Source: Elusimicrobiota bacterium
GTDB taxonomy: Bacteria > Elusimicrobiota > Elusimicrobia > UBA1565 > UBA9628
Length of the DNA stretch: 8,919 nt
Direction of reading: 5' to 3'
Assembly (NCBI GenBank): GCA_028871595.1
Contig: JAGWMT010000125.1
Span: 1-8,919, forward strand
Part shown: in pieces, positions 1-5,516 of the stretch
Layout: every line of letters starts with the position of its first letter
Position numbering within the stretch: position 1 is the first letter of the stretch
Translations under genes and position numbers: made by a program
The notes under the pieces: model-generated
Seen by the model: only the letters and a program-made list of their open reading frames with translations
Database searches by the model: none
What the model was told of the DNA's origin: nothing

Positions 1-557
1 AGCTCGCGCAGGAACTCGTAGCCGCCCTGGCCCGGCATCATCAGGTCCGTGACGATCAGGTCCGCGGGCTTGAGCGCCAGCTTGGCCGTGGCGTCGTGGC
101 CGTTGATGGCGGTGACCACCTTGAAGCCCTGCGTCATCGCCGTCATTTCGATGAGGCTGCGCACCCCGTCGTCGTCGTCCACCACCAGCACGAGCTTGTC
201 CCCGGGCGAGGCGAGCGCCGGGACGGCGCCGGGCGCGGCGACGGGCGCCGGCGCCGCGGGGGCGGGCTTGGGGGCCGGAGGCGGGTCGGGCTCCACCACG
301 CGCGGCGGGGGCATGGTTAAGGTGATCTCCGAGCGCGCCGGTCCCGGCGGGAGCGGCGCGGGCGGCGGAGGGGGCGGCGGCGCGGGGGCCAGCGCCGCGG
401 CGATGTCCGGGAACGACGCCGCCGGCTTCCAGGCGTCGGCGGTCGTCGCGCCCGCGGGAAAGACCAAGGTGGTCGCGCCGAAGCCGGTCCGCTTGGCCAG
501 ATCCGCCGGTTCGAAAGGCCCCAGCGTGTTCTTACCGTCGTAAAGATAATAGGGCAC
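1..557 (-). CDS. GYF_2-like domain fused to response-regulator receiver domain (partial)
   Basis: This gene is read right to left and runs off the left edge; 185 complete codons are visible. Residues 3-52 (YYLYDG, then GPF, a Leu-rich stretch, a conserved Trp at 43 and FPDI) resemble the small GYF_2/DUF4339-type module, which is thought to bind peptides or partner proteins. Residues about 57-118 are a Pro/Ala-rich linker. From residue 120 a CheY-like receiver begins: the acidic cluster DDDD at 127-130, the likely phospho-acceptor Asp171 in TDLMMPG, and the GYEFLRE helix. The conserved Thr/Ser and Lys of the receiver lie beyond the edge, so an output domain cannot be excluded. I chose the GTG at 557 because the GYF-like fold begins right after it and a promoter ends seven bases before it; an in-frame TTG at 593 would overlap the -35. 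By family knowledge the receiver accepts phosphate from a histidine kinase. The target and signal are unknown. Fusion of these two domains is seen directly; their functional link is inferred. Confidence 0.85.
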   Translation of the reverse strand, partial: MPYYLYDGKNTLGPFEPADLAKRTGFGATTLVFPAGATTADAWKPAASFPDIAAALAPAPPPPPPPAPLPPGPARSEITLTMPPPRVVEPDPPPAPKPAPAAPAPVAAPGAVPALASPGDKLVLVVDDDDGVRSLIEMTAMTQGFKVVTAINGHDATAKLALKPADLIVTDLMMPGQGGYEFLRE

Positions 558-564
558 CGCGCGC

Positions 565-593
565 AGTATAGCCCCTGGGCGGGTTTCTGGCAA
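565..593 (-). promoter_or_regulatory. Sigma-70-type promoter of the GYF_2/receiver gene, predicted leaderless
   Basis: On the minus strand TTGCCA (593-588) is followed by a 17-base spacer and TATACT (570-565), five of six matches at each hexamer. Only seven bases separate the -10 from the GTG at 557, so the expected transcription start falls on or one base before the start codon. No Shine-Dalgarno sequence could be present on such a transcript. Confidence 0.7.
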
Positions 594-826
594 CCGCCGT
601 GTATCGCGCCGTCGATAATCGCGGCGCATTGACGGCCGGACGAAGCCGGGAAAGATGTTGAAGCATCAAATTCCCGTGCGCGCCGGCATCGACACGGGCC
701 GGGTCGAGACGCGGGCGGCCGTACGCCAAGGAAGACGACGCTCAACCGGTCCTATTCCCCCGACGCACGGACCTTCACGACGGCCCCCTTCGCTTCGTGT
801 AAAATCCACTTTGTTTTTAAGCCGTT

Positions 827-850
827 TCCACATCGCGCGCGCGATGTGGA
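827..850. repeat. Perfect 24-bp palindrome with CG-repeat core
   Basis: The two 12-base halves (TCCACATCGCGC and GCGCGATGTGGA) are exact reverse complements, with (CG)5 at the centre (834-843). A second copy of the left-arm start, AATCCAC at 803-809, can also pair with GTGGATT at 846-852, so two alternative hairpins are possible in RNA. No U-tract follows on either strand, so this is not a standard terminator. It could be an operator for a dimeric regulator or a cruciform/Z-DNA-prone site; these roles are inference. Confidence 0.6.
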
Positions 851-1126
851 TTGTGCTGGTTTTTCCAATATTATTTTTCGTGAAACGCATTTTTCCACGA
901 CACATTCATCGAATCGCGGTGGCGCTTCTCAAACGTCTCAAGAACACGCTGGATCCTTTCGTATTGTCGGACGGCATCGACGCTCAACTTCGAACCATCC
1001 AGGCAACGGCCGACAGAAAGACGCACCCGCGGGCACCGTGACCGAGAACTCGGTCTAAATCAGCCCAACGGACAAACGGTCTGCCGATGTCGCGGTTCGG
1101 TTTTAGACGGCTTGACAGTCGACCGC

Positions 1127-1155
1127 TTGAGGCGCGGCGAACAATCGGTTAGACT
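1127..1155 (+). promoter_or_regulatory. Promoter of the desaturase gene, predicted leaderless
   Basis: TTGAGG (1127-1132), a 17-base spacer and TAGACT (1150-1155) form a good sigma-70-type promoter. The ATG at 1163 follows the -10 after exactly seven bases, the same geometry as at the receiver gene, so the mRNA probably starts at or one base before the start codon. The core is flanked by a 7-bp inverted repeat, GACAGTC (1114-1120) and GACTGTC (1152-1158), the second half overlapping the -10; this may be an operator but could be chance. Confidence 0.65.
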
Positions 1156-1162
1156 GTCCCCC

Positions 1163-2335
1163 ATGAACGAATACCGCCCCCAGCAGGACGACCGCCGCCC
1201 CGTGGATTGGGTCAACTCGATTTTCCTGATCGGCACCCCGCTGGTGGCGTTCGTGGGCACCGCGTGGTACGTCCGGCTGTACGGCGTGACCTGGCTGGAG
1301 CTGGCGAATTTCGCGCTGATGTTCATGCTGACCAGCGTGTGCGTGACCGGCGGCTACCACCGCCTGTACTCGCATAAGTCCTACGAGGTGTCGAAGCCCG
1401 TCCAATTGTTTTACCTGATTTTCGGCGCGGCGGCCGTCGAGAACTCCCTGCTGAATTGGGCCAGCGATCACCGGTATCATCACCGTTACGTGGACCAGAA
1501 CGAGGACCCCTACAACATCCTCAAGGGCGGCCTGTACGCCCACATGGGCTGGATCTTCTTCAAGGACACGCGCGACCATGACCGCCGTTTCGAGAACGTC
1601 CCCGACCTGCTCAAGGATCCCCTGGTCATGTGGCAGCACCGGTGGTACCTGCCGCTCGTCGTCGTCTTCACCTTCGCGCTTCCGACGTACATCGGCCTGT
1701 TCGAGGGCCGTCCCGTCGGCGGCCTCCTGTGGGGCGGCTTCCTGCGCGTGGTGATGGTCCACCACACCACGTTCTTCATCAATTCGCTGGCCCACATGTA
1801 CGGCACGCGGCCCTACGACGCGAAGGGCACCGCGCGCGACTCCTGGTGGCTGGCGCCGCTCACCTTCGGCGAGGGCTACCACAACTTCCACCACAAGTTC
1901 CAGGCCGACTACCGCAACGGCATCCGCTGGTGGCAGTTCGACTCCACGAAGTGGTTCATCAACGTCCTGGCCTGGACCGGTCACGCCAAGAAGCTCAAGC
2001 GCACGCCCGAGCCGTTGATCGTCAAGGCGCGGCTGGAGGTGGAGAAACTGGCCGTGTCCCGGAAGCTGGCCCAGCGCAACGCCTCCGAGCGCCTATGGCG
2101 CAAGGTCCACTGGCGGCTGGAGCGCGGTTCCCGTCGGCTGGAGGCGGCGCACCAGCGCTACCTCCACGCCAAGGCCGAGTACCGCCACCGCCGCGACGAG
2201 TGGACCGCCGACGTGCGACGCCAGTGGGAGGAGAATTTGGCGGCCTACAAGCGCGAGTACCGCGAGGCCTGGAACGGCTGGCGCGCCCTCATCCGCGCCA
2301 TGAACCGCCTCTCCCGGCCGGCCGTCTCGGCGTGA
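1163..2335 (+). CDS. Membrane-bound fatty-acid (acyl-CoA delta-9 type) desaturase
   Basis: This is a 390-residue integral membrane di-iron desaturase that would introduce a cis double bond into a fatty acyl chain, using O2 and an electron donor. All three histidine boxes are present: HRLYSH (66-71), HRYHH (103-107) and HNFHH (240-244, in EGYHNFHH). The NSLAHMYG segment preceding box three is also typical. Hydrophobic segments lie around 19-40 and 44-62, again around 82-97, and in a pair around 160-200. After about residue 280 comes a tail of some 110 residues, highly charged and rich in Arg, Glu, Lys, Ala and Trp, predicted as long helices or coiled coil; it exceeds the usual length (about 300-320) of the bacterial enzymes. 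There is no fused cytochrome b5 domain. ATG 1163 is chosen because the promoter ends seven bases before it; the in-frame TTG at 1112 lies upstream of the promoter. The substrate (acyl-CoA or phospholipid-bound) and exact double-bond position cannot be read from the sequence. It is probably transcribed alone, since the next gene has its own promoter and ribosome site. Confidence 0.9.
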   Translation: MNEYRPQQDDRRPVDWVNSIFLIGTPLVAFVGTAWYVRLYGVTWLELANFALMFMLTSVCVTGGYHRLYSHKSYEVSKPVQLFYLIFGAAAVENSLLNWASDHRYHHRYVDQNEDPYNILKGGLYAHMGWIFFKDTRDHDRRFENVPDLLKDPLVMWQHRWYLPLVVVFTFALPTYIGLFEGRPVGGLLWGGFLRVVMVHHTTFFINSLAHMYGTRPYDAKGTARDSWWLAPLTFGEGYHNFHHKFQADYRNGIRWWQFDSTKWFINVLAWTGHAKKLKRTPEPLIVKARLEVEKLAVSRKLAQRNASERLWRKVHWRLERGSRRLEAAHQRYLHAKAEYRHRRDEWTADVRRQWEENLAAYKREYREAWNGWRALIRAMNRLSRPAVSA

Positions 2336-2346
2336 CCGTAGTCCTC

Positions 2347-2375
2347 TTGACTTAGGCGCGCGGCGGGGGCACACT
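2347..2375 (+). promoter_or_regulatory. Candidate promoter of the RRQD-repeat gene
   Basis: TTGACT (2347-2352, five of six matches), a 17-base spacer and a weaker CACACT (2370-2375). A start near 2382 would leave a leader of about 24 bases carrying GGGAGG at 2394-2399, six bases before the ATG at 2406. This gene therefore appears to have a conventional leader, unlike its neighbours. Confidence 0.5.
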
Positions 2376-2405
2376 GCTCTCGTCGTTCGCCCAGGGAGGA
2401 TGACC

Positions 2406-2921
2406 ATGCGCTCGATCGCCGCCGCTTTCTGCGTCCTGCTGCTCGCCGCCGGAACCGTCGCCGCGCGACCGCGCCGTGAAGGTGGGGCCGAACGGCGTCA
2501 AGATCGCCGGCAAGACCGCCGCCAGGATCGCCGCCAAGATCGCCGTCAGGACCGCCGCCAAGACCGGCGCGAGGACAAGCGGGCCAACGGGGAGAAGGCG
2601 CCCCCCAATGGCGCCCCGCCCGCCGCGGCGGAACGCCGGCCCGGCGACGGGGAGCATCGTCCTGGAGAGGCCAGGCGCCGGCGCGCGGACCGCCGCCGCG
2701 ACCGTCGTCAAGGCAAACCCGGCGGCGATCGGAATGGCGCTCCGGGCGCCGGGGGAGATACGAGAGGAGGCTCGACGGGCGGCGACACGGGAGGCGGCTC
2801 GGGGAACAATGCCGGCGGCAACTCGGGCGGAAAAACGGATAACGGCGTGGGCAACGGCGGCACCCCGGGCAACGGCGACGGGGGCGGCAAGACAGGCAAC
2901 CGCGGCAACGGCGGCAACTGA
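2406..2921 (+). CDS. Exported low-complexity protein with RRQD tandem repeats and Gly/Asn-rich tail
   Basis: I recognise no family. The 171-residue product starts with a clear signal peptide (Arg, then a hydrophobic core FCVLLLAAG, cleavage likely after Ala19-Ala20). Residues 30-53 are six copies of RRQD, followed by one RRED (54-57). Residues 58-110 are Pro/Ala/Arg-rich with a second basic cluster around 90-102. From about 110 to the end it is mostly Gly and Asn with scattered Thr, Ser and Asp, and no hydrophobic or aromatic core. It is almost certainly disordered. The 12-base repeat units at 2493-2576 differ mainly at synonymous positions, which argues the protein repeat is selected. ATG 2406 is preferred over the in-frame ATG 2400 because GGGAGG sits six bases before it but abuts the earlier one. 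The alternating basic/acidic repeat could bind polyanions, metal or a surface layer; that is guesswork. The coding call rests on the signal peptide, ribosome site and repeat structure. Confidence 0.7.
   Translation: MRSIAAAFCVLLLAAGTVAARPRREGGAERRQDRRQDRRQDRRQDRRQDRRQDRREDKRANGEKAPPNGAPPAAAERRPGDGEHRPGEARRRRADRRRDRRQGKPGGDRNGAPGAGGDTRGGSTGGDTGGGSGNNAGGNSGGKTDNGVGNGGTPGNGDGGGKTGNRGNGGN
2493..2576 (+). repeat. Seven imperfect 12-bp coding tandem repeats (RRQD x6, RRED x1)
   Basis: The seven units differ mostly at third codon positions (CGC/CGG/CGT, CAA/CAG, GAT/GAC), and only the last changes an amino acid (Gln to Glu). The pattern indicates an old repeat kept at the protein level, not a recent slippage expansion. 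Confidence 0.85.
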
Positions 2922-2945
2922 GGGATACGCTTCCCTTCGTCCCTG

Positions 2946-3083
2946 ATGGCGATCCGCGGCCTGCGCTGGGCCCGCCGCCGCGCGTTCGCCGCGGATTTCG
3001 TCCTGGGCTCGACCCTGGAGCGGGTCTTGAGGCACACGAAGATCCCCGTCTTGGCCGTGCCGTCGGGAAACGTTCCCGCCTGA
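2946..3083 (+). pseudogene. C-terminal remnant of a universal stress protein (UspA family)
   Basis: This 45-codon frame (ATG 2946 to TGA 3081-3083) ends with LGSTLERVLRHTKIPVLAVP, which closely follows the C-terminal signature of UspA-fold proteins: a Gly-Ser start to a helix, ER-V-LRH, then a cleft-lining strand PVL-V. Complete Usp domains are about 140 residues, so the ATP-binding N-terminal two-thirds is missing. Reading upstream in frame, a TGA occurs at 2919-2921 (shared with the end of the preceding gene), and no other frame before it looks like Usp. No ribosome site precedes the ATG. I read it as a decayed 5'-truncated gene; a very small functional protein is the less likely alternative. 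Its stop lies one base from the stop of the convergent TMEM175-type gene. Confidence 0.5.
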
Positions 3084-3084
3084 G

Positions 3085-3660
3085 TCAGCCTTCGAGCGCG
3101 TGCTCGATGCGGCGGTCGGGGACGAACCAGATGGCGGCCACCGCGATGTAGACGGCGAACGAGATCCACGCGCTGAGGAAGGCCAGCGGGATGGCGGCGG
3201 CGTAGAGCGCGACGGAGAGGATCCCTTTCCCGTCCCCGCCCACCGCCCGGGCCAGCGCGGACTCGGGACCGTGATGGCGGATCAGCGCGCGCGTCAGGAG
3301 GTAGTACGCGATCCCCGCCATCATCAGCACGACTCCGTAAAAGGCCACGGGCCAGGGCGCGAAACCGCTGGCGCCCACCCACGCGGTCACGTACGGCGGC
3401 AGCGACAGCCAGAACAGGAGGTGCAGGTTCGCCCACAGGATGGCGCCGTTCACGCGCGAGACGGCGTGCAGCAGGTGGTGGTGGTTGTTCCAGTAGATGC
3501 CGACGTAGACGAAGCTGAGCACGTAGGAGAAGAAGCCGGGCAGCAGAGGCCGGAGCGCTTCCGCGGTGCTTCCCTGCGGCGACTTCAGCTCCAGCACCAT
3601 GATGGTGATGATGATGGCGATGACCCCGTCGCTGAACGCCTCCAAGCGCGCCTTGCCCAT
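3085..3660 (-). CDS. TMEM175/DUF1211-family membrane protein (putative K+ channel)
   Basis: This 191-residue protein begins MGKARLEAFSDGVIAI, carrying the diagnostic R-x3-FSDGV signature (Arg5, Phe9-Val13) of the bacterial TMEM175 family, whose studied members form tetrameric potassium-permeable channels from six-helix subunits. The family-typical YWNNHHHLL segment follows helix two, then NLHLLFWLSLPPYV. About six hydrophobic helices are visible, and the C-terminus is short and charged. Length is usual for the single-repeat bacterial form. The start ATG at 3660 is supported by GAGAGG eight bases upstream. It is the third gene of the era operon, 16 bases after the PAP2 gene. K+ selectivity is inferred from the family and has not been shown for this protein; any role in membrane potential is likewise unproven. 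Confidence 0.85.
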   Translation of the reverse strand: MGKARLEAFSDGVIAIIITIMVLELKSPQGSTAEALRPLLPGFFSYVLSFVYVGIYWNNHHHLLHAVSRVNGAILWANLHLLFWLSLPPYVTAWVGASGFAPWPVAFYGVVLMMAGIAYYLLTRALIRHHGPESALARAVGGDGKGILSVALYAAAIPLAFLSAWISFAVYIAVAAIWFVPDRRIEHALEG

Positions 3661-3676
3661 ATGTTCGACCTCTCGT

Positions 3677-4561
3677 TTAATCCGCCAGACGGCGGTGAGT
3701 CCATGCTCCGGCGTAAAGCCCGGCGGCGGCCAGAAGCAGACCCGCCGGAACGTCCACCGCGTAATGCCAGCCCAAGACGACGGTCGAGACGATCACCAGC
3801 GCGTTCCAGGCCGCCGCGGCGGCGAACAGGCGGCGGTTCGGCCGCGCGGCGTACGAGGTCAGGACCGACCACGCCACGTGGAACGACGGGAAGGCGATCA
3901 TGCCGCCCAGAAACGTCGTCACGGGCGCGCGGGTATGAACCTGGACGAACTTCATGTAGGTCGCGCGCTGGACGGGCAGGAAGTCGGGGCTGGAGAAAAC
4001 GCTCGCCGGTCCCGAGCTGGGGAAGAAGTAATAGAACAAAGAGCCGATCAGGAAGGTGTAGATCACGGCGTGGAGGTACACGCGCATGACGCGCCGGTCG
4101 CCGCGGATCAGAGCGGGAAGAGGCGCCAAAATCAGAAGCAGGTCGGTGGATTCATATATCCGGTTGAGAAGGAAGCGCGGCCCCGGGTGCGCCGCGACGC
4201 GCGCCAGCACGGCGACCGTGTCATAGCCCAAGGCGGCGTCCCAGCGCGCCAACGTCGAGTCAATGGGAGCGAACGGCGTGTACTGGATGCCCGTGACCAG
4301 CGCGGCGGACGCGATGACGGCCAGACCGTAGAAGCCCCCGTCGGTCAGGAGGACCGACGTCCGCGGGGAACGGCGGGAGATCCACAGCCCGGTGATCAGC
4401 GAATTCAAAGCGATGAAAACGAATGGAGTGAATTCCCGCGGGAAATAACCGATGCCGGAGAAACGGGCCGTGACCGCGTTGAGCCCGATCAAAACGAAAG
4501 AGATCGCGAGGGTCAGCAGCAGCCAGGCGATCAGCCACCGGTCCTCGCGGGTCGGACGCAT
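3677..4561 (-). CDS. PAP2-superfamily membrane protein (PAP2_3 / inositol phosphotransferase-like)
   Basis: This 294-residue polytopic protein has about six hydrophobic helices. Catalytic motifs of the PAP2 superfamily are visible in order: FFPSSGPA around 179-186, PSFH at 225-228 (a variant of PSGH), and GWHYAVDVPAG at 264-274, with His228, His266 and the charge-relay Asp270. The layout, with IDSTLARWDAALGYD around 100-113 and a long front part, matches the PAP2_3 group that includes inositol phosphorylceramide synthase-like enzymes. Members hydrolyse or transfer lipid phosphate groups at the membrane. Possible substrates here are phosphatidic acid, undecaprenyl pyrophosphate or phosphoinositol lipid; the sequence does not decide. 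The ATG lies three bases after the era stop codon, with no evident Shine-Dalgarno sequence, so translation probably depends on ribosomes finishing era. No classic K-x6-RP first motif is evident, as is common in this subgroup. Confidence 0.8.
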   Translation of the reverse strand: MRPTREDRWLIAWLLLTLAISFVLIGLNAVTARFSGIGYFPREFTPFVFIALNSLITGLWISRRSPRTSVLLTDGGFYGLAVIASAALVTGIQYTPFAPIDSTLARWDAALGYDTVAVLARVAAHPGPRFLLNRIYESTDLLLILAPLPALIRGDRRVMRVYLHAVIYTFLIGSLFYYFFPSSGPASVFSSPDFLPVQRATYMKFVQVHTRAPVTTFLGGMIAFPSFHVAWSVLTSYAARPNRRLFAAAAAWNALVIVSTVVLGWHYAVDVPAGLLLAAAGLYAGAWTHRRLAD

Positions 4562-4564
4562 GCG

Positions 4565-5458
4565 CTATTGCGTGTAGCCGAACTCTTTGAGGGAGCGCGC
4601 GTCCTTGCGCCAGTCCTTGCGCACCTTGATCCAGATCTCCAGGTGGACGGGGCGGCCCAGGAAGTTCTCCAGGCCGGCCTCGGCGCGCTCGGTCAGGCGC
4701 TTGAGGTCCTGCCCGCCCTTGCCGATCAGGATGCCCTTCTGGCCGTCGCGCTCCACGTACAAGGTCGCGTGGACGTCGTCCGGGCGGCCCTGGTTCTCCT
4801 TGAAATTCTCCACCACCACGGCCGTGGCGTGGGGGATCTCGTCGTGGTACAGGCCGAACACCTGCTCGCGCACGATCTCGGCGGCGAAGAAGCGCTCCCA
4901 GCGGTCGGAGAGGTGGCCCTTGTCGTAGAAGGCCGGGGACTCCGGCAGGCGCGAGACGATCTCGGTCTTGAGCTCCTCGACGCCCGCGCCCTTCAACGCG
5001 GAGATGCGGAAGATCTTGTCGGGCTTGAGCGCGGCGGCGTACGCGGCTTCGAGGGCCGCCAGGCGCGCCTCGGCCACCACGCGGTCGCACTTGTTGAGGA
5101 CCAGCAGGACGGGAGTGCCCGCGCGCAGCGGCGTGCTCTCGACCTTCGCCGGATCGGCCTCGGCGGAGTCCACCATGTACACGACCAGATCCGCGTCGTC
5201 GCGGATGGCGCGGGACGATTCCTGGCGCAGGGCCTTCTGCAGGCCGTCGGCGGGCAGGTCGATGAGGCCGGGCGTGTCCAGGAAGCAGGCCTGGAAGCCG
5301 TCGCCTTCCAGAATGCCCAGGAGCTTGTGGCGCGTGGTCTGGGGCTTGTGCGAGACGATGGAGAGCTTGAACTTGAGCAGGGCGTTCATCAAGGTGGACT
5401 TGCCCACGTTGGGCGGACCCGCGAGCGCCACGAAGCCGGCTTTGTGAATGGTTTCCAC
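4565..5458 (-). CDS. era: GTPase Era, 16S rRNA-binding ribosome maturation factor
   Basis: This 297-residue protein has the full Era architecture. The GTPase domain carries G1 GPPNVGKST (14-22), switch KPQTTRHKLLGI (38-49), G3 DTPG (61-64), G4 NKCD (122-125) and G5 SALKG (153-157). A type-II KH domain follows with QKGILIGKGG (240-249), and the protein ends in the typical LKEFGY segment. Era binds the 3' end of 16S rRNA and checks assembly of the small subunit. The G1 loop has Pro where Arg is commonest (GRPNVGKS), a mild variant. The GTG at 5458 is chosen because it gives a normal Era N-terminus (residue 8 begins the first beta strand) and a TACGAT -10 ends seven bases upstream. The reading frame stays open upstream to 6061, but that stretch is antisense to the ankyrin gene. 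It is first in an operon with the PAP2 and TMEM175-type genes. Confidence 0.95.
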   Translation of the reverse strand: METIHKAGFVALAGPPNVGKSTLMNALLKFKLSIVSHKPQTTRHKLLGILEGDGFQACFLDTPGLIDLPADGLQKALRQESSRAIRDDADLVVYMVDSAEADPAKVESTPLRAGTPVLLVLNKCDRVVAEARLAALEAAYAAALKPDKIFRISALKGAGVEELKTEIVSRLPESPAFYDKGHLSDRWERFFAAEIVREQVFGLYHDEIPHATAVVVENFKENQGRPDDVHATLYVERDGQKGILIGKGGQDLKRLTERAEAGLENFLGRPVHLEIWIKVRKDWRKDARSLKEFGYTQ

Positions 5459-5516
5459 AGCGGAGATCGTAGCAATTCGGTCGAATCTTCGAAGAGAATT
5501 ATCATAAGCTAGGGGC
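5459..5516. promoter_or_regulatory. Divergent promoter region between era and the ankyrin lipoprotein
   Basis: These 58 bases must hold both promoters. For era (minus), TACGAT (5471-5466) ends seven bases before GTG 5458; a -35 is not clear. For the ankyrin gene (plus), TATCAT (5500-5505, five of six matches) ends 11 bases before ATG 5517, giving a leader of about five bases; TAAGCT at 5505-5510 is a weaker alternative. Two inverted repeats share the middle: ATTCG/CGAAT (5475-5486) and TCTTCGAAGA (5486-5495). They could be a shared operator. Neither gene has a well-spaced ribosome site. Confidence 0.5.

Larger units (their letters stand above)
558..1126. other. Intergenic region without a convincing gene; contains an AT-rich island
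   Basis: Between the receiver gene and the desaturase I find no reading frame with the codon bias or domain signatures of the neighbours. The stretch at about 796-925 is clearly richer in A and T than the rest of the window, with runs such as TTTTT at 811-817, 860-864, 874-878 and 890-894, and it surrounds a 24-bp palindrome. A 65-codon frame starting with ATG at 844 and ending at 1041 has a hydrophobic start (WIVLVFPILFFV) followed by a basic segment. Its third codon positions are only about half G or C, unlike real genes here, and it has no ribosome site, so I do not call it. A short inverted repeat (GACCGAG/CTCGGTC, 1040-1055, two-base loop) lies near the right side but has no U-tract. The region may hold regulatory DNA or a small RNA, which cannot be decided from sequence alone. 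Confidence 0.5.

Noticed and set aside
1040..1055. GACCGAG/CTCGGTC hairpin as a terminator
   Set aside because: The loop is only two bases and no U-tract follows, and there is no plus-strand gene upstream to terminate.
1103..1984. A minus-strand frame of 293 codons opposite the desaturase
   Set aside because: The plus strand carries three intact histidine boxes; this frame is a shadow.
2493..2576. Short tandem repeats as a possible CRISPR-like array
   Set aside because: The units are 12 bp, contiguous, without spacers and in frame, so this is a coding repeat.
2476..2946. A second frame of 156 codons within the RRQD gene
   Set aside because: It is repetitive only because it reads the same 12-bp repeats in another frame. 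It lacks a signal peptide and ribosome site.
3566..5512. A plus-strand open frame of 648 codons
   Set aside because: It is antisense to the PAP2 and era genes, has low-complexity composition and no domain, and is typical of GC-rich DNA lacking stop codons.
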